A DNA stretch of 64,000 nucleotides from MSPOR6 sp964652195 (lineage in GTDB: Bacteria > Poribacteria > WGA-4E > WGA-3G): NCBI GenBank assembly GCA_964652195.1, contig CAZZBB010000109.1:1-64000 (forward strand), given 5' to 3'. Under the pieces are notes generated by a model that worked only from the letters and a program-made list of their open reading frames with translations, was not told where the DNA came from and searched no databases. The first letter of the stretch is position 1. The number at the start of each line of letters is the position of its first letter. The translations under genes and the position numbers were made by a program. This document shows, piece by piece, positions 8,835-16,355 of the stretch.

Positions 8835-10841
8835 TTAGAATGCTTGTATAATTTTAGCTATGATACGTTTCTTAAATTCTACTGCATTTGGATCGCCAAG
8901 GATAATGAAATAGTCTGTACCTGCATAACCTGATCGGCGTAAGGCAAAGTAGATATTGATACTTTCTACTTGCCAGATCAATCGACTTCCAAGACTTAAG
9001 GCAGGAGTAAAGTCATAGGAAAGAGTGAGAATTTGTTGGTAACGTCTTTCAAAGTGCCATTGGATACTGGAAGTGAGTCCTGCTGTGAAGTCATAAAAAC
9101 GTAGGTTGAGATTTCCACTGATCCGATGTAACCTTTTATCAGCCTGTTCACCCCAGTTATAACCAATTCTTACATTGTTGAACTGGTCTGAGGAACGAGC
9201 ACTCATTCTGATAGATAAAATACTATCAGTGAATTCTTGGAATTGCCCTCCATACCAATTGATTGAGAGTCCGTAGTCACTGTGTGTGTATAAATTTGAG
9301 AATATAGAATAGTCCTGTTGAAATAATTCACCTTCATAAGTATTTGAAGCAATTGCATTCGCACCAACGAAAATGCTACGTATTATCCCCTTTCTCCATT
9401 CGTTGGATATGAGTCCTTCTACACCACCTCCTCGTATTCCTGTGAATGGACGATAACCGAGGTGATTTACGAAATCTGGATCCACAAAATACCCGAATAA
9501 CGTTGATTGAAAAAACGAACCATTGTATTTTACATAGGCATCTCCTGTTCTTCCATCTGAGTTTCCCTCCCAAGTTTGGGTGAAACTTGTTTCTGCTGAA
9601 AACTTACCGTGTCTAACACTGCCTGAAAGGTGACCTACTCTGTTTATATCCGTGTCGGGACGGTGATGTGATAGGAATCCCGCGATGATGTGAGAGGTTG
9701 CTGTCAAGGATTGTTTTGCGCGTAGAATAAAGTTCTGGTTATTGCGATGATAAGTGCCTAACGTACCTACTGATGTGTTTTTTGCTACTTTGCCAAAGAG
9801 TTTTAGCCCTCCGTCCATATCCATTATTCGCCGTGAATAGAAAAGGTTACCAAGATTGTAGACATTTCCACCATCGGAAAAGAACGGACGTCGATCACCT
9901 ACATAGCGTTCACTATAAGAGAAATCAATCCCTTCGACATCTTGTTCAATGTTATCAAAATCGGGATTAGCCGTAGTGATAAGTCGTAGTTGAGGTGTAA
10001 CTTCAAGACGTAGATTCCCTCCTAAGCGTGCGGCATATTCTGTCCGTGCCTCCGATATTCCATTAACTTGGTTTACTGTTTCACTGATACCACCGATTAA
10101 ATAAGGTAAGAATTTTATGTCTCGTTTCCGGGGTGGTGGTAAAACATCAATGCAGTGTCCATCATTCTCACGAAATTCTTGAACACCTAAATTACACCAC
10201 CATGAACGTTCTCCAGTTCTTTGTTGAAACCTGTCAAGATTTATACCCATCCGAATTGGTTTTTCAGTCTCAGGATAATCCAATATGTGCCATGGGATCT
10301 CCATCTCTACAGTCCATCCATCCTCTACAATCTGTGCAGCTGCTTTCCACAATCCAATCCATTCGCTTTTTTCCGCACGCCCAGTGGCAAGATGCGCGAA
10401 TTTGGTTCCGAGTGGATTTACAATGAAGAAATTCCTGTCAGAGAATTGATGTGTATGATAGGGGTCAATAGTGAAAGAGACCCAATCCTCTCCACTAATT
10501 CGTGTCTGATCTTTTACTTGGCGCGCCACGATTTTATCGGGCATATCATCATAAAGGTGAAGTCCAACGTAGATAGCTTCGTCGGTGTAAACAACTCTGC
10601 CGACAGATTGATTCTTTGCTGATTGTTCGGTGCGTTGATCGGTAAAACCTGTGGCTTTTGGTGCGTTTTGCCAGCATGCATCGTTGAGGGTGCCATCAAT
10701 GGTTGGCGGTTGTTCGGTTTTGACTGCGGGTAGTTCTTTTTGAACGGTTTGTATTTTTTCTGCAGATACGGTCTGTAAGTAAATTAGAAAAATCAATGTT
10801 GGTATTACCATAATTTTCTTATATGTTGCTTGTATTCCCAT
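8835..10841 (-). CDS. CBM9-like domain plus DUF5916 outer-membrane barrel protein
   Basis: 668 residues from the ATG at 10841, which has AAGGAG at good spacing; an upstream in-frame ATG at 10892 has none. A signal peptide (IMVIPTLIFLIYLQTVSA) is followed by a family-9 carbohydrate-binding-like domain (about 35-230: PPTIDGTLNDACW, VVYTDEAIYVGLHLYDD, DDWVSF-type strand, EMEIPWHIL). The remainder is a long beta-rich DUF5916-type region (FLPYLIGG, then FDNIEQDVEGIDFSYSERY split over two strands, and RRPFFSDGG) predicted to be an outer-membrane barrel, ending in the aromatic Phe typical of such proteins. DUF5916 proteins occur with polysaccharide or peptide handling at the cell surface, but the ligand here is unknown. 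A decayed copy of the 3' end lies at 12973-13150, and a related CBM9 protein at 16356. Confidence 0.82.
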   Translation of the reverse strand: MGIQATYKKIMVIPTLIFLIYLQTVSAEKIQTVQKELPAVKTEQPPTIDGTLNDACWQNAPKATGFTDQRTEQSAKNQSVGRVVYTDEAIYVGLHLYDDMPDKIVARQVKDQTRISGEDWVSFTIDPYHTHQFSDRNFFIVNPLGTKFAHLATGRAEKSEWIGLWKAAAQIVEDGWTVEMEIPWHILDYPETEKPIRMGINLDRFQQRTGERSWWCNLGVQEFRENDGHCIDVLPPPRKRDIKFLPYLIGGISETVNQVNGISEARTEYAARLGGNLRLEVTPQLRLITTANPDFDNIEQDVEGIDFSYSERYVGDRRPFFSDGGNVYNLGNLFYSRRIMDMDGGLKLFGKVAKNTSVGTLGTYHRNNQNFILRAKQSLTATSHIIAGFLSHHRPDTDINRVGHLSGSVRHGKFSAETSFTQTWEGNSDGRTGDAYVKYNGSFFQSTLFGYFVDPDFVNHLGYRPFTGIRGGGVEGLISNEWRKGIIRSIFVGANAIASNTYEGELFQQDYSIFSNLYTHSDYGLSINWYGGQFQEFTDSILSIRMSARSSDQFNNVRIGYNWGEQADKRLHRISGNLNLRFYDFTAGLTSSIQWHFERRYQQILTLSYDFTPALSLGSRLIWQVESINIYFALRRSGYAGTDYFIILGDPNAVEFKKRIIAKIIQAF

Positions 10842-10871
10842 TTTTTTGTATTCTCCTTGATGAGCAAACCT

Positions 10872-10906
10872 AAAAAAAATGCCGAATGCCATTGAGCATT
10901 CGGCAT
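10872..10906 (-). terminator. Rho-independent terminator of the sigma gene
   Basis: Perfect 10-bp stem ATGCCGAATG (10879-10888) / CATTCGGCAT (10897-10906), 8-base loop, followed on the minus strand by eight T residues (10872-10879). It lies 18 bases after the stop of the upstream minus-strand sigma-factor gene and just before the CBM9/DUF5916 gene, so the latter needs its own promoter or read-through. Confidence 0.85.
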
Positions 10907-10923
10907 TATGAGTTAGATAACTG

Positions 10924-12633
10924 TTACTTCTCTGTAAAAATACTCAAGAATTCTGGATCATCTTTTATATCAGAAAATTCATATGTATTAACGAAATATG
11001 AATAGTAACTATCCCGAAAATTATAGGAAGAAACAATATAGCTTTTCTCAGCAATCTTCAAGTGGTGTAGCGTCTTCTCACGGTCTTTCTCGGATGCCCA
11101 AATACTCACAGCCAACTGGTAGTGTCTATAGTGATCCTCTCCTCCCAAGTCACAAGCAACTTGAAGAAAACTCCTTGCTAAACTATACTTATTCATCCAT
11201 ACCAGAGAACAGCCAATATCATGTGTAAGCCAGATCAGATCCCCAGTATTTACAGGTTGACGTGCGGTATATTTCTTATACTCACCTTCCATATAGTCCT
11301 TGAGTTCGGTAATTATTTCATCAAAACCTTCTGAATCATTTCGTCTGTTATAAATTAGCAATCGATTTGTCTTCACAATTAACCAGAATCGAAAATAGTG
11401 TCTCCAATCCTGTTTAGTATTCGTTTTTTCTAACTTTTCAAGCAGGCTTAATGCCTCATCAATTTTGCCATTTCCTCTTAGTACTTCAGACCCAATTTGG
11501 AGAAATACGCAGCGGTCAAGATAACTTACTTCAGGTTTTTCTAAACGTTCCGAAACCTCATGATATAGTTGTATCCATTCATCAATACGATCTTCTGCAG
11601 ACCAAGAGCCTGGATTCTCAAGATTAGAGCAGAAAATATGTAATACATCCTTATCTGGAATGTCGTTTTTACATGCCCATTGATAAAGCTGTAATTGTTC
11701 TTCAACTGATTCTTGGTGTCTCCCAAGAAATGCGAGACTTGAGGCTATCTCTTGACGTGCCCAAAAACGTTCTTTATTATCTGGTGCTTCATCCAAGAAC
11801 TTATGCAGAAGAGTGAGCCGTTTTTCTATCCCCTCTCTACCCATATGTGGGTATACATCATCAACGACAAGATGTGCCAACTCAGGAGTGATGTCTCCCT
11901 TAAGTGCTTCTTCAATCTCTTTGAATGTTTCTGTTAGAAGGTCCTCTCTTGATGTAGGATTAGTTCTTACCTGTTCCATGTATGAATCGAATTTACTTCG
12001 AATTTGTTCCAATTGACTCATCATATTCTCCTTTAGTTTTTCTGATAATGGGAAATAATCTAAGAATTCCTGATTGATGATTTCTTGATCAGTTTGTATA
12101 CGTTTTCGTGCGCGTTGAAGACGGCTTGTAATGGTATTTACCGACACCCCTATAGTTTCACTAATCTCTTTAGTTGACATATCATCAAGGTAATAGAGGA
12201 TTAGTACATTACGTTCTTTTTCTGGCAATTTTTCTAAAAGTTTATTTACAAGTTCCTGACAATATTCGTTTCTCTCAATCACACGTTGTTCAGACATGTA
12301 GTGTTTAAAGGAAGATAACTCTATTTCATCCTTATCTGTGACATCTATTGATTGTATTTCTGGTTTATGCTGTCGTACCCAATCAGTACATAGTCTATCT
12401 GCAATTACATGGATCCACCCAGCAAATTGATTATGATTCTTAAGTGTTGGTAGTTTTTTATATACCCTCAGGAAAGTGTCTTGCATAATCTCTTCATCAT
12501 AATGATAATCTTGGATCTTCCGCCAAGCAAGTGTATGGATGCTTTCTTGATATTTTTCAACCAAGTTCTGAAATGCAGTATCATCGCCTGATAAGAACTT
12601 CTTAATCAATTTTACATCGTTTTCACTATCCAC
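10924..12633 (-). CDS. ECF sigma factor with long C-terminal helical extension
   Basis: 569 residues, about three times a normal ECF sigma. Region 2 spans about 15-90 (DDTAFQNLVEKYQE, DEEIMQDTFLRVYKKL, FAGWIHVIADRLCTDW). Region 4 spans about 125-180 (LPEKERNVLILYYLDDMST, KEISETIGVSVNTITSRL, QRARKRIQ). Residues 181-569 form an all-helical domain with paired-helix units (FLDEAPDNKERFWARQEIAS, ALSLLEKLEKTN), most like TPR or SEL1-type repeats. No anti-sigma gene is adjacent; the extension may regulate the sigma in cis, as known for several ECF groups with C-terminal domains. It ends at a strong terminator. The next upstream gene on the same strand is the sigma-FtsZ fusion, separated by 730 bp with a gene remnant. 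Confidence 0.87.
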   Translation of the reverse strand: MDSENDVKLIKKFLSGDDTAFQNLVEKYQESIHTLAWRKIQDYHYDEEIMQDTFLRVYKKLPTLKNHNQFAGWIHVIADRLCTDWVRQHKPEIQSIDVTDKDEIELSSFKHYMSEQRVIERNEYCQELVNKLLEKLPEKERNVLILYYLDDMSTKEISETIGVSVNTITSRLQRARKRIQTDQEIINQEFLDYFPLSEKLKENMMSQLEQIRSKFDSYMEQVRTNPTSREDLLTETFKEIEEALKGDITPELAHLVVDDVYPHMGREGIEKRLTLLHKFLDEAPDNKERFWARQEIASSLAFLGRHQESVEEQLQLYQWACKNDIPDKDVLHIFCSNLENPGSWSAEDRIDEWIQLYHEVSERLEKPEVSYLDRCVFLQIGSEVLRGNGKIDEALSLLEKLEKTNTKQDWRHYFRFWLIVKTNRLLIYNRRNDSEGFDEIITELKDYMEGEYKKYTARQPVNTGDLIWLTHDIGCSLVWMNKYSLARSFLQVACDLGGEDHYRHYQLAVSIWASEKDREKTLHHLKIAEKSYIVSSYNFRDSYYSYFVNTYEFSDIKDDPEFLSIFTEK

Positions 12634-12972
12634 GACACATCCCCCTGACGAAACAAGATATGCTTTTAATGTAACATGACGAAATATTAATCAGAAAACG
12701 TGCAAATTTCAAAATATATTTTATATGTTTTACGAAAAAGAGAATTATACAAATTCAGTAGTATAATCGTAATTTCGTTATTCAAATTTTCCAATGGAAA
12801 AGAGTGAGACATTAATTCTAATAAATTCATCATTAAACATTAAATGTATATTTCATATAGTATAAATTATAAACGCGATCTAACTCAAACGAGAAGATCG
12901 CGCATTAATGTTAGAAGTGTCTGGATAATAAACTTCTATAATTGTATGTATTAGAAATACTATTTATCCAAA
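12634..12972. other. AT-rich intergenic region with one GC-rich hairpin
   Basis: No gene seen. A hairpin CGCGATCT (12874-12881) / AGATCGCG (12895-12902) stands out in very AT-rich sequence; on the minus strand it is followed by GTTTATAATTT and lies 70 bases beyond the end of the gene remnant at 12973, so it may be that gene's old terminator. The part nearest 12633 presumably holds the promoter of the sigma gene that starts there. Confidence 0.5.
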
Positions 12973-13230
12973 TTAAAAGGCACGAATCACTTTTGCTACA
13001 AGACGTTGTTTAAACTCAAAAGCATTTGGATCACCGAGGATAATAAAAAAGTCCATTCCCGCATACCCAGATCGGCGAAGAGCAAAATAGACATTAATAT
13101 GTTCTGCTTGCCAGATTAAGCAGCCACCAAGACTTACGGCGGGAGTGAATCAATGTAGTATCTGTGTAGTTTTCATCTCGAAATTTGACATAGTAGGATT
13201 TAATAAATGGATTAAAATCATCATTTCTTT
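12973..13230 (-). pseudogene. Decayed 3' end of a CBM9/DUF5916 family gene
   Basis: Read on the minus strand, 13150-12973 gives FTPAVSLGGCLIWQAEHINV, then YFALRRSGYAGMDFFIILGD and PNAFEFKQRLVAKVIRAF-stop. This matches the last 58 residues of the protein at 8835 (FTPALSLGSRLIWQVESINI ... KIIQAF) with many silent and conservative changes. Upstream the match ends abruptly at an in-frame TGA; a short open stretch in another frame (13150-13230, FIKSYYVKFRDENYTDTTLI) may be a further piece. No start or signal peptide remains. A former paralogue was therefore deleted here, leaving only its tail. Confidence 0.75.
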
Positions 13231-13259
13231 TTCTTTCTACTCACCTTACTCATTAAATA

Positions 13260-13295
13260 ATTATGAAGATTAGGTATGTTCCTAATCTTCATAAT
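13260..13295 (-). terminator. Hairpin terminator after the sigma-FtsZ fusion
   Basis: Perfect 15-bp stem ATTATGAAGATTAGG (13260-13274) / CCTAATCTTCATAAT (13281-13295) with a 6-base loop, 67 bases after the stop of the minus-strand gene ending at 13363. The following minus-strand sequence is AT-rich but has no long T run, so termination strength is uncertain. Confidence 0.6.
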
Positions 13296-13362
13296 AAGTA
13301 TTCCATTAAAAACAGGCAAATTTACATAATTCTATCAAAATGTAGTATATTCTTGCATTTTA

Positions 13363-14565
13363 CTACATAATGTTAGAGTAAAGACAAGAGAAACATTCTA
13401 CACCTTGCAGTATCGCCTTATCACTGAGACTGAATGCTTCCCGTATATCCATTTGACGGGACACAGCCTTGATAAGACTTTGGTTTTGAATTACAGCAAC
13501 AGAATCGGTGTATTTCCGTAATTCTCGTAGTCCTTGTTGTGCACGTTGGTGATACCGTTCTCCCTCAAATTCAAATGGACAAGTGACAACTCCAATTGTA
13601 ATTGCTCCTTGCTCTTGTGCCAGTGAAGCAATCACAGGTGCTACACCAGTGCCTGTACCACCTCCCATCCCAGCAATAATGACGACAATTTTCGCACCCA
13701 CAACGATTTTTTCTAATGTCTCAATATCTTCTTCTGCTGCTTTTTTAGCAATCTCTGGATTTGCTTTACTACCAAGTCCTTGAGTAGTTTTTCCACCAAT
13801 CTGTATCTGGATTCCATACTCACACTTCTCAATTACTTGTTGGTTAGTATTTACAACGTAAGATTGAAAGTCTGTCATACCCATTTCAAGCATCCGTTGG
13901 AGAGCATTATTACCAGCATTACCGATACCAATCACTCTTATATTATTATCGAAATGGTTGGATTCTTCTTGATTACGCATAGTTTTTCCCTTTATATTAG
14001 GTTCGACACCGAACTCTTTCCGAAGTAGTTCACGTGTCTGTCTTAATCTTGTCTTGATTGTTCCAATCGCTAATCCAAGTTCCGCGTGAATTTCTGTAAT
14101 ACTCCACAGTTCCAAATAATATAATTCTGCTATAGGCCGTAATTTATCCGGCAGCTGATGTACTGCTTCAGTCACTGCTTGGAGGAGTTCTGTTTTGTTG
14201 AAATATGATATGGATTCTTGATTAATTCTGTCTAATAAAAATACATCAGAACACAATATTACATGGTTTGAATATTTATCAGAATTATAATACCTTTTAC
14301 AGGCATTGTAAGCAATGACACAGAGCCATGCTCCAAGACTCCCAGGATTTTGTAATCCCTTGATGTTTTCCCAAACAGATCTCCAAACATCCATAAGTAT
14401 CTCTTCAGCATCACAACGTGATCTTGAATTTGCGATAATAACTTTCCATATATGCGGACCAAAACGTGACATCAGTTCTTTTAATGCAGACTCATCCCCG
14501 TCTTGTGTAAGTCGTATGAGTTCTTCATCTGTTAGTTCTGTGTTCGCTACTATATCGGAATGCAT
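13363..14565 (-). CDS. ECF sigma factor fused to a truncated FtsZ GTPase domain
   Basis: 400 residues in one uninterrupted frame. Residues 1-190 are an ECF sigma: region 2 (DESALKELMSRFGPHIW, CDAEEILMDVWRSVWENI, LGAWLCVIAYNACKRYY) and region 4 (LPDKLRPIAELYYLE, WSITEIHAELGLAIGTIKTR). Residues 208-392 are the N-terminal GTPase half of FtsZ: T1 loop VIGIGNAGNNALQRM (211-225), VNTN (238-241), GLGSKANPEIAKKAAEE, the tubulin signature AGMGGGTGTGVAP (298-310), VVTCPFEFEGERY and the H7 region ending SDKAILQGVE. The protein stops there, before the T7 loop (NxDxxD) needed for GTP hydrolysis by the neighbouring subunit, and lacks the C-terminal domain and tail. An internal Met196 (ATG at 13980) has AAAGGGA at RBS distance, so a separate FtsZ fragment could also be made. 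It may be a regulatory fusion or a decaying merger of two genes. Confidence 0.85.
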   Translation of the reverse strand: MHSDIVANTELTDEELIRLTQDGDESALKELMSRFGPHIWKVIIANSRSRCDAEEILMDVWRSVWENIKGLQNPGSLGAWLCVIAYNACKRYYNSDKYSNHVILCSDVFLLDRINQESISYFNKTELLQAVTEAVHQLPDKLRPIAELYYLELWSITEIHAELGLAIGTIKTRLRQTRELLRKEFGVEPNIKGKTMRNQEESNHFDNNIRVIGIGNAGNNALQRMLEMGMTDFQSYVVNTNQQVIEKCEYGIQIQIGGKTTQGLGSKANPEIAKKAAEEDIETLEKIVVGAKIVVIIAGMGGGTGTGVAPVIASLAQEQGAITIGVVTCPFEFEGERYHQRAQQGLRELRKYTDSVAVIQNQSLIKAVSRQMDIREAFSLSDKAILQGVECFSCLYSNIM

Positions 14566-14731
14566 ATATAGATTTCCTATTAGATTAAAGCTTAAGAGAG
14601 TGATTTATCAGATGATGGTTTAAAAAAATAGCATTAACAGATAAAAATTAATGATTATACTGAACTACTAAAATCATTGGGTTCGTTCAGTTATGTTCAG
14701 AGTGTCTCAAATTGATGTATCAACTCTTTTA

Positions 14732-15541
14732 TTAATTACTGTCTTCTGTTTTTAGATATTTTAGTGGACTTTCAAGGTTGTAATCCCCCGATGCCTCAAG
14801 AAAATGCTGCACAAGATAGACATGACCAGCACCGATAATCAACAGAATTCGGTCTTCAGAAGATTCGGTGATGCGCGTTAGATTCACAAAAATTTTGAGA
14901 TTCCTATCGTACCAAAAATGTGACAGCCAATTCGCTCCGGGGTATTGGTCACCTAAGCCAATCCGCGCGCTCCGTAGGTACAACTGATGTTCGGCACGCC
15001 TCCCTTCAGGCTCGTTGTCGCGAATGTACATGTCAATGAGAGATTCGTATTTTGTAGGTACAATCCAGACTCTGCCATCTTCCTCCTCGTGGAATTCCAC
15101 GTCGGCATCAGCATAGTAGTCCTCTATGGTTGACAACAAGTGTTCTTGATTGTGTTCCTTTGCAAATTTATCAGCATCCGTCAAATCCGAGTCAAGATCT
15201 TCTGGGAAAAATGGGTCATGCTTTGGCCAATAATCAACACAGTATACCTTTGAATGTCCCATCTCTTTTGCCAACCTATAACCAATCTGATCACCCTCGT
15301 ACCGTCTGAGTTCGTATGTTCCGTTCAGATAACCTTGATAGTCTTTATTTTCAACTTCACAACGACTTGGATCCAACTCAAGTGCTATCTTGGTCGGTTT
15401 AAATTCCTTGAGTTGTTCAACCAACTGTTTTATTTCGCTCTGGCGTTTGGGGGCAAGCACATCGTCCATTTTAAAATTGTATGCGTCCATTCCAGGATTC
15501 GCTAAGTGTCCACTACCGAGAATCATGATTGTTGGTTTCAA
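14732..15541 (-). CDS. DUF5694 domain protein
   Basis: 269 residues from a TTG at 15541. That start has AAAGGAG 7 bases upstream, whereas upstream in-frame ATGs (15571, 15706) have no RBS and add residues unlike the family. The family opening KPTIMILGSGHLANPGMDAY is followed by a conserved helix-strand pattern (KQLVEQLKEFKPTKIALELD) and ends with ILLIIGAGHVYLVQHFLEAS. These GxxH blocks at both ends recall the TraB/PrgY and erythromycin-esterase-like folds, but no activity has been established. The protein is cytoplasmic, with no signal peptide. It is monocistronic, between the sigma-FtsZ gene and a lipoprotein gene. Confidence 0.75.
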   Translation of the reverse strand: MKPTIMILGSGHLANPGMDAYNFKMDDVLAPKRQSEIKQLVEQLKEFKPTKIALELDPSRCEVENKDYQGYLNGTYELRRYEGDQIGYRLAKEMGHSKVYCVDYWPKHDPFFPEDLDSDLTDADKFAKEHNQEHLLSTIEDYYADADVEFHEEEDGRVWIVPTKYESLIDMYIRDNEPEGRRAEHQLYLRSARIGLGDQYPGANWLSHFWYDRNLKIFVNLTRITESSEDRILLIIGAGHVYLVQHFLEASGDYNLESPLKYLKTEDSN

Positions 15542-15660
15542 ATTGTTTTCTCCTTTTGATATTTCAAACATTATAGCATACTGGAGAACTAAGTAGACTG
15601 TCGATCCTAAATTATATGTATCAATAAATGATGTCGCGATCAAGAGGTTGCTCCTAATGC

Positions 15661-15702
15661 AAAAATTGACGCCGAATGCACGTATGGTATTCAGCGTCAA
15701 TT
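15661..15702 (-). terminator. Rho-independent terminator of the lipoprotein gene
   Basis: Stem AATTGACGC (15664-15672) / GCGTCAATT (15694-15702), extended inward by further imperfect pairs (CGAATGC with GGTATTC), followed on the minus strand by TTTTT. It lies 66 bases beyond the stop of the minus-strand gene at 15768 and ends that transcription unit. Confidence 0.7.
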
Positions 15703-15767
15703 TCATTACATTACTTATTATTGTATTCTTATATCATCTCACGTTACACTTTGGGTCAATAACTAAT

Positions 15768-16322
15768 CTAATCAGTAAACCTAATAGGAGCAGGTGTACT
15801 ATTGTTAGTAAAACGGCTAACAGACTGGGATGTACCTTCGTATCGACTAAAAGTACTTAGCACGTTTATCGTTGTGCCAACTTCAAAAGGGTGAATCTCA
15901 TTGTGATTTCCTTTATCGAAATTCCCGTCTCCGTCAAATCGAACAATCAGACGAATTGTATCAAGCTTGTCTTCAGATACAGACCCAGCGTGAGTACAAA
16001 ATAGACCAATAACTATGGATGGTTCTTCGGCTTCTAACGGAAATGTCTTGCTGAAGTTCTTGGTAACAGTATATTTTTCATTGTAATTGTATTCTATGAC
16101 TATACTCCCCAAATTGTCTTTATATTTACTATAGTCCGTAGAAATATCAAGATTAAATACTGTTCCCTCAGGGACATCTTCAACCGTAACGGTTACACTT
16201 TTAGGAATATCTGTATCAGGGAATATCAACTCACGATCCCCTTCGCTGCAACCGATGAAAAAAGATAATGGGAGTAGAAAGGTGATTATAGTAACGCTTA
16301 AAAACTGATCTGACCTTCTCAT
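15768..16322 (-). CDS. Probable lipoprotein, 184 aa
   Basis: Signal peptide with a lipobox-like end (SVTIITFLLPLSFFIGC-SEG), so the mature protein should start at Cys25 and be lipid-anchored. The remainder is beta-rich and unrecognised: a repeating strand pattern (SVTVTVEDVPEGTVFNLDIS, LGSIVIEYNYNEKYTVTKNF, DTIRLIVRFDGDGNFDKG), the last with an Asp-rich loop (DGDGNFD) that could bind calcium. TAAGGAGAG is the RBS. It lies 33 bp downstream of the CBM9-Omp85 gene on the same strand, so it is probably the last gene of the 20.7-15.8 kb sigma operon and may serve the same envelope process. Confidence 0.7.
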   Translation of the reverse strand: MRRSDQFLSVTIITFLLPLSFFIGCSEGDRELIFPDTDIPKSVTVTVEDVPEGTVFNLDISTDYSKYKDNLGSIVIEYNYNEKYTVTKNFSKTFPLEAEEPSIVIGLFCTHAGSVSEDKLDTIRLIVRFDGDGNFDKGNHNEIHPFEVGTTINVLSTFSRYEGTSQSVSRFTNNSTPAPIRFTD

Positions 16323-16355
16323 TAGACTCTCCTTAGATATAATTTTAAGATTAGA

